Shown in pieces: positions 1 through 8,226 of a DNA stretch of 10,319 bases. Below the pieces are notes generated by a model. That model was not told the origin of the DNA. It was given only the letters and a program-made list of their open reading frames with translations, and did no database searches. The stretch is taken from assembly GCA_015657535.1 (NCBI GenBank), contig JADHZB010001142.1:2342-12660 (forward strand), written 5' to 3'. The DNA comes from Nephromyces sp. MM_2019 (lineage: Eukaryota > Apicomplexa > Aconoidasida > Nephromycida). The position numbers and the translations under genes were made by a program. The first letter of the stretch is position 1, and the number at the start of each line of letters is the position of its first letter.

Positions 1-180
1 TGTGTGTATATGTGTGTATATGTGTGTATATGTGTGTATATGTGTGTATATGTGTGTATATGTGTATGTATGTGTATGTATGTGTGTATATGTGTATGTA
101 TGTGTGTATATGTGTGTATATGTGTGTATATGTGTGTATATGTGTGTATATGTGTGTATATGTGTGTATATGTGTGTATG
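1..180. repeat. 10-bp TG/TA tandem repeat
   Basis: Eighteen consecutive 10-base units fill this stretch in perfect register. Most read TGTGTGTATA; units at 61-80 and 91-100 read TGTGTATGTA and the last ends in ATG. There are no insertions or deletions between units. Open frames through it (Cys/Val/Tyr/Met-rich) are translation of the repeat and not genes. The array is cut by the window start, so its full length is unknown. Alternating TG favours Z-DNA, and the 10-bp unit is close to one helical turn; both are inferences. Confidence 0.95.
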
Positions 181-360
181 TTTGTGCAAATGTGTGTATA
201 TCCGTGTCTATATTGTGTTTGTGTGTGTATGCTTTTGTCTGTATATAAATTCAGCTTACTTATACACCCAATGGAGAGTAAGTATACTTGGTGTGTGTGT
301 ATATATTATATGTATATATATATTTATGTATACATGTGTGTACACACAATTCTAGATATA
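181..360. other. TG/TA-rich noncoding DNA ending in a palindrome
   Basis: This is degenerate continuation of the TG/TA repeat, with GTGTGTGTATATAT near 291-306 and (TA)n after it. A short unique patch lies at about 247-290. The stretch ends with a perfect 14-base palindrome, TGTGTGTACACACA, at 335-348. Beyond it the plus strand changes from TG-rich to CA-rich. I see no gene, RNA or splice-linked exon here. Confidence 0.7.
335..348. repeat. 14-bp perfect palindrome at the TG-to-CA switch
   Basis: TGTGTGTACACACA equals its own reverse complement. It sits where plus-strand composition flips from TG-rich upstream to CA-rich downstream. In a simple-repeat genome such a palindrome can arise where two oppositely oriented tracts meet, so its function is unproven. 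Confidence 0.8.
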
Positions 361-657
361 TATTCTCACAAACCAACTCCGTAATGTACAGATAAATCTC
401 CCATAAACTATACACACAATAATCTACACACATATATATCCTTTATTTAACATTTAATGGTTGGATTTTACACACATTTACTCATAACCAACAGTTACAC
501 ATACATAGTCCCATATCTTTATTTACACACTCACCAAACACTCACACAAATACATACCAAATAATATCCACACACACTAAACCATATTCACATACACACA
601 TCAATACATACACTTACTCATATTAATCACATCTAAATCATTCATTTTAGATACATA

Positions 658-661
<4 letters not shown>

Positions 662-694
<33 letters not shown>
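662..694. repeat. CA then TA dinucleotide tract
   Basis: A short CA run passes directly into a run of alternating TA before a T-run. Compound CA-TA microsatellites of this form recur through the noncoding parts of the window. Confidence 0.85.
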
Positions 695-1029
695 CTTTTT
701 TTCACACACATAAATCATAAGGTTCACACATTGGTGTCTTAAAAATATGTTGTAGAATATTACACACATTTACATAAATTACACCATTTATTTGATATAT
801 TTCACTTCACACACACACACACTACAAACATTTCATATACACCTATACACACATATAAATTTATACAACAAAGATATCTTATAATTACTACACACTTGAA
901 ACATAAAACTTAGTAAACAACTCTTCTACACACACATAAATACCCACCTATAACACATTATCACCTTCTACACACACGCATATTTATAACTATATATATA
1001 AGTTAATTCACATCCACCCACCCAACCAT

Positions 1030-1048
1030 ACACACTCACACACACTCA

Positions 1049-1095
<47 letters not shown>

Positions 1096-1232
1096 TCACA
1101 CACACACACATATATATATATACACTCTTTCTTTCTCTCACACACACACACACACCCACACCCACACACATATATACTCTCTCTCCCTCTCTCACACCCA
1201 CCCACTAAAACACACACACACACACATAAACA
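1030..1232. repeat. Compound CA / CT / TA microsatellite before the start codon
   Basis: A pure CT run of 27 bases at 1049-1075 is flanked by CA runs, then by TA and further CT-rich and CA-rich tracts up to about 30 bases before the delta-COP ATG at 1261. The plus strand is nearly G-free, so a transcript would carry a long C/U/A-only leader. The CT run can in principle form triplex (H-) DNA; this is inference from composition. Confidence 0.9.
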
Positions 1233-1260
1233 CATTTAAATTTTGTAAAATTGTGTAAAA

Positions 1261-4200
1261 ATGGTCGTTTTAAGTGTGGCCATTTTATCAAAGTCAACGC
1301 CACTGTTGGCCCGACAATTTGTTGAGATGACCAAAATTCGTGTACAAGGACTTCTCTCTGCTTTTCCCAAATTACTTGATAAAGGAGGTATCCACACACA
1401 CACATACACACACACAAATATTCGCATAAAGATATGTTTACACACACATACATACACACCTTTGAAATCAATAACACACACACATTTTAAAATATATAAA
1501 TACACATTTGAAAATACTTATACATACACATATATATATATAATTACATATTATATATATTTACACACACATTAATATATATATATATATATATTAATAG
1601 CTACGGATCACACATTTATTGAAACTGAAAATGTACGTTACATCTATCAACCAATCGAGGCGTTGTTTATTTTATTAATTACTAACAAACACTCAAATAT
1701 TTTGGAAGATTTAGACACACTACGTTTTCTAGCACAAGTTGTACAGGTGTATATATATATATCATGTGTGTGTGTACATATATATTAATTTTATTTTTTT
1801 CAATTTGTGTGTGTATATATTTTTTTTCATGTATGTATATGTGTGCGATTATCTTCACAATTATATGTGTGTAAAATTCAATTTCTTAATTGTTAATCAT
1901 CCTATGAACTTATCTACCCTCCTACATAGATATATTACTAAGATATATATTTTTATAACTAAGATATATATACATACATTTATATACACACATTAAATAT
2001 ATATATATATATATATATATCTATGTGTGTGTATATATATAAAATTTTATAGGAAACTTGTAAGGAAACAATCACTGAGGAAATAATATTAACGCGTGCA
2101 TTTGATATTGTATTTGCATTTGATGAAGTAATTTCGTTTGGGTATAGAGATTTAGTTACAATCAATCAAATAAAAGATTACACACAAATGGAATCGACTG
2201 CTGAAGTGTTTCATAATTATGTTCAAAAGGTTATATAAATTAATTTTATTTTATTTTAATATTTTTGAAATTATTTTTACACACTTTAAAACTATATAAC
2301 TTTACATTTTCTTTTACATATTATTTTTTTTATAAATTATACATTCATTAATCTAGAAAATATACACACGCCCTCTAAAATATACATATTATATACACCT
2401 TATAGTAATCATTACATATATTACACATACTACACTACACACAGTTTATTACACATATACAAAACATAATACACACACTCTATACCTTTACTATAATTAT
2501 ATTTAACCTATCTACACACATGGCCATATATCCCTTTTACTACACACACATTAAAATATCTATACATACAAATACTATACACACATTCACACATTATATA
2601 TAAATAAATTGACATCAACACACGCACACACACACTATATAAATAAACTGATATCAAAGCACATACATACACATACAAACTATATACATACACATACAAA
2701 ATATATACATACAGACACACAATATCTATATAAACACACATACACACACACTATCTATATAAATACATACACACATACACACACACACACACATACACAC
2801 ACACATACATACACACATACATACACATACACACACACACACACATACATAGATACACACATACATACACAGATACACACACACACGCACATACATACAC
2901 AGATACACACACACACACACATACATACACATACACACACATACATACACGCACACATACACATACACACACACACACACACTATATATATATATATATA
3001 TGTATTTTTATATATATGAAAACATAACAATTTACAGCGTAAAGAAGACATAGAGAAATCTGTACAAAAAGAATATATTAAATCTGTGGACAAGCCTCAA
3101 AAAATTAAAGTGCCTCCTAATTTTGATACACTCCCAAGGGCAATACCTTCATACACTAAACAAAATATATATGAAAATGTGCAAACAAATATTGAAGAAA
3201 CTCCCCGAGATTACAGTCACACCAGTGTATCAGCTGGAATGGTCTTGGAACCCATGGTTAGCCAAACTTTTTATAAATATAGCTAATATATGTGTGTAGA
3301 TTGAGAAAATTTTGCTTGGTCCTAATCTGTAGTGTCCTGTTCATATATTTAATTATCTATGTGTATATGTAGGACTAGATAAAAGTATTTAGAAAGGGTT
3401 ATGGGAATATATTCTATGTATTATATGTGTGTACATTTTTTTTTTAGATGAAAGTATTTAGAAAGGGTTATGGGAATATATTCTATGTATTATATGTGTG
3501 TACATTATGTGTATGAGTGTGGTTATATCAATTTTTTATATATATAATAATTTGATTTCTATATTATATGCTATATGTTTGGTATACGATTTAGTTTTCC
3601 TTGTAACTCTACAAAGGCTATATATGTGTATTACCTTTGTTTTATATTTCTGACATATATATGTATTACCTTTGTTTTATATTTCTGACATATATATGTA
3701 TTATATGTATTTGGATGGATGATGTATATTAGAGACATTGTATAAATTTTTTATTGTATTGAATGATTAATCCTTAAATATACCTTTATTATAAGAAAAT
3801 TTTTTTTTTCTTTTTATTTATATCACTGATGATATTATTTGAAAACTTCTTCAATTATATATACCTACTAAGAAAATAGTTTATATATAAAAGAATAACA
3901 TACCTCTTTAATCTTTAAATACATTAAATCTTAAAAAGTCCAATTCCTATTATATTCATTAAACATTGTATATTTTCTATATAATCATATCTAGCATCCA
4001 AAGAATGCTTTATTTGAATTCCCAACATTTGAAACATCACCCGACGATATGTATGTCCCACATACACCTGGTAACATTATTAATTTTTATAATTAATTAA
4101 TAATTTTGTTATATATCTCATTTTATACCTCTTTTCTTTTTTATTTTTTTGAATCTATTTTGTAGCCCCTGTATCAATGCCTCTAAATCCAATCACAATC

Positions 4201-5484
4201 AATACAATAGAAAGAGTAAATGGTCGAATCCATTTTGAAGGAAGTATAAAAATCACTGAAACCTATATTGAATTATAATCATGTCTGAAAATATGTGTAT
4301 ATTTATTTAGGTTTAGAGAGTTTAAGTGCAGAAGGAAGCCTTGAGACTGTTATAAATAACTCGGAAGAAGCTGGCTTTGCTTTAATGAAGGTAATAGGGA
4401 GGATAACATTTATTTCTCAATGGTAGATATTTAATTACTTTATATTATCTTGTCTTACAATCAGATATCTGAGAAAAACAAACGATTCAAATTTTCTGTT
4501 CATCCTTCAATTGACAAGTCTCAATTCAACTCAAATATATTGAAACTAAGGGTAATCAAACATATATTTTTAATATATAAATGGCAATACATTCTATTTG
4601 AATTATTCAAAATCTTATCCAGGATCAAAACTCACCACATATGCAAAGTGCTACACTTGTAAAATGGCGACTTCTGTCAAAATCTGAGGTTAGTATATTA
4701 AAAATTTTAATACAAAAGGGTATATTGTACCTTTATATTATTTTCATATATACTCAAATCTTTCTTTTAGGATCTCCTCCCTTTCAATATATCTTGTTGG
4801 CCCTCTAAAGTATCAGGAGGTACAAATGTCACTATTGAAATTGAACTAAATGATCCAAATTATCCTGTGGAAGACGTTCATGTCCAAATGATGTGTCCAG
4901 ACGGTTGTGGCCTCGAGGTTATTGCATTAAACTCAATAATTTGGAAATAATTTTTATATATCCTATTTATATACATTCTTTTAGGTTTCCAAATTGACAG
5001 GAGGTTCTATTGATAAAGATGGTATTACATTACATTGGAGAATACCATATTTAAATGAAGAATTAGATAATGGTGATTAATATAAATAATATTATTAATG
5101 ATATATCTACACTTACACAGGATTTCTCTCAGATTACTTATTCATAGGCATATATTTATATTTCTTGAATATATTTAGTATATCAAACACAATCAATATC
5201 TTCTTGTTTATTTTCCTTCTTTTCTAACCATATAGTACTCTTAGAGTATTCCTATAACATTGAAATCTCCTCTGGATCCGAATTTAAAGTAGATGCAATG
5301 GCAAGATCACCAATTTCACAATTACAGGTAAATTTCATTACTCAACCTGTGGAAAATTTTTTTTAAATCATATTTTAATCATATTCCCTTATAGGTATTG
5401 GAATGTATAGATATGAAAACTAACAATCCTATAGATGCCGAAATCAACGAAAGCGTACATTACAACTTCATTCTTATTCCATAA
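1261..5484 (+). CDS. ARCN1: Coatomer subunit delta (delta-COP), 13 exons
   Basis: Exons: 1261-1387, 1601-1746, 2053-2229, 3038-3256, 3995-4070, 4166-4243, 4311-4390, 4465-4551, 4623-4688, 4771-4917, 4985-5072, 5236-5327, 5395-5484. They sum to 1473 bases, giving 490 residues plus stop; the human protein has about 511. Every intron is GT-AG and all phases join without a frame break. Delta-COP is the medium-like subunit of the COPI coat, acting in Golgi-to-ER and intra-Golgi transport on the cytosolic membrane face. Residues 1 to about 135 form the longin-like domain: [11 protein letters not shown] at 18-28, AFPKLL at 34-39, [15 protein letters not shown] at 46-60, [12 protein letters not shown] at 112-123. 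About 151-255 is a variable linker. The rest is the mu-homology domain, with HPSIDK at 314-319, VKWRL at 343-347 and CWPS at 361-364. The ATG has an A-rich context ending ATGG. The first four introns (213, 306, 808 and 738 bp) are repeat-rich; the others are 67-163 bp. The gene converges on the minus-strand gene ending at 5891. The exact ends of exons 4 and 6 are the least certain. Confidence 0.95.
1388..1600 (+). other. delta-COP intron 1
   Basis: A GT-AG intron, phase 1, 213 bases. It holds CA-rich tracts and then TA runs close to the acceptor. The open frame running from exon 1 through it encodes low-complexity His/Thr residues and breaks the match to delta-COP, whereas splicing restores the conserved [11 protein letters not shown] block. 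Confidence 0.88.
1747..2052 (+). other. delta-COP intron 2 with CA-(AT)n-TG inverted repeat
   Basis: A GT-AG intron, phase 0, 306 bases. It starts TG/TA-rich. It ends with TATATACACACAT at 1981-1993, an AT run, then ATGTGTGTGTATATA up to about 2037, only some 15 bases before the acceptor. The two arms are nearly reverse complements, differing by one TG step, so the pre-mRNA could form a hairpin just ahead of exon 3. Confidence 0.85.
2230..3037 (+). other. delta-COP intron 3 (long, CA-rich)
   Basis: A GT-AG intron, phase 0, 808 bases. The first about 450 bases are AT-rich with scattered CACACA motifs and very few G. From about 2600 it becomes a dense CA microsatellite. All long frames here (Thr/His on plus, Cys/Val on minus) are repeat translation. 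I see no coding exon in it. Confidence 0.88.
2618..2985. repeat. CA/CATA microsatellite with 30-bp higher-order unit
   Basis: CA runs broken by T at regular places. Around 2861-2950 a 30-base arrangement repeats: ATACATACAC AGATACACAC begins at 2861 and again at 2891, and ATACATACAC again at 2921. Three 10-base blocks make one unit, the same 10-base register as the array at the window start. The tract ends in a (TA) run at 2982-3001. Confidence 0.88.
3376..3506 (+). repeat. 62-bp direct duplication in intron 4
   Basis: Copies at 3376-3437 and 3445-3506 are 69 bases apart and differ at one position (A at 3381, G at 3450). A short T-run separates them. The near identity shows a recent duplication inside the intron. 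No terminal inverted repeats or coding content suggest a transposon. Confidence 0.95.
3628..3703 (+). repeat. 35-bp tandem duplication in intron 4
   Basis: Two perfect head-to-tail copies at 3628-3662 and 3663-3697 start GTATTACCTTTG. Six bases of a third copy follow. There are no mismatches between the full copies. Confidence 0.95.
4071..5394 (+). other. delta-COP introns 5-12, short class
   Basis: Eight introns: 4071-4165, 4244-4310, 4391-4464, 4552-4622, 4689-4770, 4918-4984, 5073-5235 and 5328-5394. Sizes are 95, 67, 74, 71, 82, 67, 163 and 67 bases. All are GT-AG with T-rich ends before the acceptor. None contains the CA/TG microsatellites that fill introns 1-4. Donors include GTAATA, GTAATC, GTTAGT, GTTATT, GTATAA, GTGATT and GTAAAT, so positions beyond the GT are loosely constrained. 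Confidence 0.88.
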
Positions 5485-5486
5485 TT

Positions 5487-5880
5487 TCACAATTTTCTTT
5501 GTAATCGGATTTCCGAATTTTTTAAAACCTGAATTGAAATACATCATATCGAAATTTGTATCTTTTGAAATTATTTATTATAAATTTACCATTATAGTTT
5601 CGATCGATTCTTCAATTTTTTCACCTTCGTGTTTAAAACAAATTTACTTCATAAAATCACTTTTCTTAGAGTTGTAAATTGTATAAATTATCAAAGCAAT
5701 TATTCCTAAAATATATACATTAAATATAACAATAACGATATTATAAAGAAGAAAGTAAAAATTTCTTGAGTTATAAATCCCTAAATTTAAGAGTTGAACA
5801 ACTATAAAACTTTCAATACTTATAAAAATCCTAAAGAAAACTGAATTCAAATCAAAAAAAATAAAAAATTTGCACAAAAT
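5487..5880 (-). other. Possible minus-strand exons with membrane-segment-like stretch
   Basis: A minus-strand frame open over 5644-5877 includes a hydrophobic run (IVIVIFNVYILGIIALIIYTIY) followed by a basic tail, as in a membrane anchor. It has no ATG at its start, so a gene here would need an upstream exon that I could not find. A phase-consistent continuation exists. A 36-base intron with GT at the AGT of the basic tail leads to an exon reading EKIEESIETIM, near 5597-5629. An intron ending TTCAG then leads to a frame starting VLKNSEIR that stops at 5487, two bases past the delta-COP stop. Codon use looks gene-like, but AT-rich DNA gives hydrophobic frames by chance. It may be only the shared 3' flank of the two convergent genes. 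Confidence 0.25.
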
Positions 5881-5890
5881 TTTAATTTAT

Positions 5891-6505
5891 TTATTTTTCA
5901 TCTATTTCCAATAATTGGTTAGTTGCTGACAATCTAAGTTTAGATTGTAATTTTATAACCCAATTTCCACAAAGCTCATGTGATTTATCAATGCCTATTG
6001 TTTTTTCTGCATTCACTTGTTTTTGGTTTTTTGAACATGTGGGCTCAAATTTTTTCTCAATTTTTAGGATTTGTATTCTAGCGCTTCTACGAGTTTCTTT
6101 AGATTTCAAAACACTAATTTAGATATAAAGATATTTCCAATGGGATTCTATACTTCAAGAGATATAAAACGTTTTAATTACTTTTTCAACTGTATTGTGG
6201 TTTTGATTTCACCAGTTTTTACCCAATTCTTTATCTTGGATCCAGGGATTGAGACCTATCATAATTTTTGATATAAGTTGAAATTATTTACAAAAAAAGG
6301 ATTTATAAGCTTGTACCTTTTTCCAGCTTATCTTCATATTGCTTGTAGTTGGTTTGAGTTCATCATATTTACTTCCAGTTGTAGTTATTCTCATATCATT
6401 TTCTAGTTAATTTTTTGTTTTTCATTGAATCCAAGACAATTTTACAATTCTTCACTCACTTTGAGAAGCTACTCCTGAAAATTCATTGTCAATTATAGGT
6501 GCCAT
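5891..6505 (-). CDS. Hypothetical basic 142-residue protein, 4 exons
   Basis: Exons in order of translation: 6505-6460, 6402-6317, 6255-6182 and 6113-5891. They total 429 bases, giving 142 residues plus a TAA stop. Introns are 57, 61 and 68 bases, all GT-AG, with phases 1, 0 and 2 that join cleanly. Their size matches the short introns of delta-COP. The ATG lies in AAATGG context, with an in-frame TAA just upstream. The protein starts MAPIIDNEFSGVASQK and ends LLEIDEK. It is rich in Lys, Ser and Thr and strongly basic, with no membrane segment. Exon 3 gives VSIPGSKIKNWVKTGE and exon 4 begins VLKSKETRRSARIQ. I do not recognise the family. An RRSAR-type motif occurs in some chromatin proteins, including CENP-C and shugoshin, but the rest of those motifs is absent, so this is not a functional call. 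The gene converges on delta-COP, with 406 bases between the two stops. The start is the least certain part; a 5' exon further upstream is possible. Confidence 0.6.
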
Positions 6506-7260
6506 TTCTTATCAATAAGTTGCTTTTTTTTTTATTCAATCTTCTATTTGAGTAATATCTAAGATTAAATATCTTGACTAGTTTTACATCGTGTTAATTG
6601 ACTTACTTGAAGCTTTTTTTTCTTGCCAATAAATTGTAATTTTTATTTTCAGAAGATTTCAGACTTTTCTCAATCTCTTGTTTTTAATTAAAGAATCTTG
6701 AGAATAAATAAATTGAAAAATAAATTAATTTTCTTAAATATATATGTATTGATTTCCTCGTTTAATACAATGTGTTTTGGCTAAAATGATAATTAAACTA
6801 TAAATAAACTATTTTTTTAAATATATATATATGTCTTAAAAATTTATTTTTTTTCTTTCACTTTTGCTTTTAATGTAACTACACTATTTTTTAAGTTATT
6901 TGATAGCTAAATTGCAATGAATTATATGAAATATTTATAATAAAATGAAATTAAAACTACATATTTTTTAAGCATATTTCCTTTATTGATTTTCCTTTAT
7001 AATATATATATATATATATGTATATATAGATATATATCTATATAAGTATATATAAGTCTTACTTTGTAAGGAGGTTCTTTATAGATGATTTTACATCTTA
7101 CATTTAGTCTATAATTAAATTTATATAATATATCTTATTAACAAGAAAAATGTTATTTATATTACAGTCGATATAAAAAGCAAAAAAAATCTCCAAGTTT
7201 TTAAAATTCAATAAAGAAGTCTTAGATGGACACTGAAGAGATATTATATTGCAAGTTCTA
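6506..7260 (-). other. Unresolved stretch with exon-like fragments
   Basis: No complete gene could be assembled here. On the minus strand, 7108-7063 is an open segment (LNVRCKIIYKEPPYK) between TTATAG and GTAAGA. Around 6680-6607 an open segment (EIEKSLKSSENKNYNLLAR) ends at a good GTAAGT donor. Another segment starts after TTTTAG at about 6780. Their phases do not join to the ATG at 6505 or clearly to each other. They may be 5' UTR exons of the minus-strand gene, remnants of another gene, or chance. TA runs lie at 7001-7050. Confidence 0.25.
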
Positions 7261-8226
7261 AATATCAAATATATTTGTTATTGGATAATTATATTTACAA
7301 ATAACATTAACATTAATTATGAATTGTTTAGAATTATCTACCTACTACTTATATAATGAAAAAAATGTATTAAAATATATTAAAACTATCACCCATTAAA
7401 CATGGTTATTATAACATTTTGGAAAAAAAATTAAATTTTTATTTAAGTTTACCAAGTAAGTAAATAAGTTTAAGCATTTCTTCTCGTTTATCTTATTTAA
7501 TTAACAAATATTTAATCAGTAATGAAAACCTCAAAATGATAAAAATGTTGACTTAAAATTTGGCAACAACATGTCATTCTAAATTCATTTGGTAATTTAT
7601 ATTTTATCAACAAAGAAACAATTAAATTTAAACTATAAAGGACTAATTTAACATTCATTTAATTATTATCTTAATAATATGCAATACTGATTAAAATAAT
7701 TATCAAGATAATTTGATCATATACTAATGAATGTGTATTGATAAATTGATTTGAGCTTGAATACATAACAATGAATAAACTAAAAAGGCAATTTAATCAT
7801 ATAAGAATGAATAAATTAAAAAAAATGAATTGTCTAATGATGAAATTGAACGAAAATGGGTTAGTTATAAAAATATAATGATATGATCACTAAGATTTTC
7901 CTTGCAATAAAATTCATAAACAGGATATAATAAATACTTGATATTTGAAATATCAACGTTTCGGTAATACTAAGCAACACAAATGGAATACAATGTAAAC
8001 TCAATTGTTAGTATATAAAACAGGTATATTTAAATTATAAGCTATTAATCTTAATGAATTCAAAATTGAGCTATGACTTAATCAATGTTTATATTTTCAA
8101 CATTCTAATCATTACATCAATTTTGAGGATTTTTATATGGGGTAATTATGAATTAGTAAGTTTATTTACTATCAATTTTATAACTTCTCCATATTTTTAT
8201 CAAACTTAAGAGTAATACAACGCATA
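7261..8226. other. AT-rich intergenic region between divergent genes
   Basis: I see no open frame of note, no RNA gene and few CA/TG repeats, in contrast to the flanks of delta-COP. It is about 80 percent A+T by eye. It contains a perfect 19-base palindrome at 7938-7956 and a weak direct repeat of 23 bases (7710-7732 and 7790-7812, 20 matches). It probably contains the promoter of the P-loop gene starting at 8227. Confidence 0.5.
7938..7956. repeat. 19-bp perfect palindrome
   Basis: Nine-base arms TTGATATTT and AAATATCAA surround one central G. It is about 270 bases upstream of the ATG at 8227, a plausible position for a factor-binding site, and is followed by the GC-richer patch CGTTTCGG. 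No factor can be named. Confidence 0.7.

Larger units (their letters stand above)
361..1260 (+). promoter_or_regulatory. G-depleted CA/CT-rich 5' flank of delta-COP gene
   Basis: About 900 bases with very few G on the plus strand; for example 541-600 contains none and 601-660 only one. CA runs, single CACACA motifs and AT runs dominate. I see no coding exon. As it lies directly upstream of the delta-COP start codon it must contain the 5' UTR and probably the promoter, but I cannot identify a specific promoter element or transcription start. The motif TACACACATTTA occurs at 469-480 and again at 761-772, with close relatives elsewhere in the window. Confidence 0.55.
3257..3994 (+). other. delta-COP intron 4 (long, TG-leaning, with duplications)
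   Basis: A GT-AG intron, phase 0, 738 bases, between exon 4 ending LEPM and exon 5 starting HPKNALFEF. Unlike intron 3 its sense strand favours TG over CA. It contains two separate direct duplications, annotated on their own. After about 3720 it is plain AT-rich sequence. The donor GTTAGC is slightly weak; reading past it adds a few residues and then a stop, which supports the splice. Confidence 0.8.

Noticed and set aside
2..384. Three overlapping Cys/Val/Tyr-rich plus-strand frames
   Set aside because: They are translations of the 10-bp TG/TA repeat in all three frames, with no sequence complexity.
1205..1505. Two minus-strand frames opposite delta-COP exon 1
   Set aside because: They are the antisense of a well-matched exon flanked by CA repeats; their ends are repeat translation.
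1739..2165. Plus frame at 1739-1996 and minus frame at 1980-2165
   Set aside because: The first is low-complexity intron 2 sequence. The second is antisense to exon 3, which has a clear delta-COP match.
2861..2950. CRISPR-like spaced repeats
   Set aside because: The repeats are contiguous CA-type simple sequence without unique spacers, and the DNA is eukaryotic.
2508..3093. Thr/His frames on plus and Cys/Val frames on minus
   Set aside because: This is microsatellite translation inside intron 3; the conserved delta-COP sequence continues only after splicing.
3376..3506. Transposon or LTR remnant
   Set aside because: The 62-bp direct repeats have no terminal inverted repeats, no target-site duplication and no coding content.
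4450..4662. 70-residue plus-strand frame as a separate small gene
   Set aside because: It is exon 8 of delta-COP (HPSIDK region) with flanking intron read-through.
5435..5677. 80-residue plus-strand frame
   Set aside because: It overlaps the last delta-COP exon in another frame and is Phe/Ile-rich, as expected from AT-rich DNA.
6060..6113. CENP-C or shugoshin assignment from the RRSAR motif
   Set aside because: Only the basic core matches; the downstream Pro and aromatic residues typical of these motifs are absent, so the function stays open.
6071..6271. 66-residue plus-strand frame
   Set aside because: It lies opposite exons 3 and 4 of the minus-strand gene, whose spliced frame is better supported.
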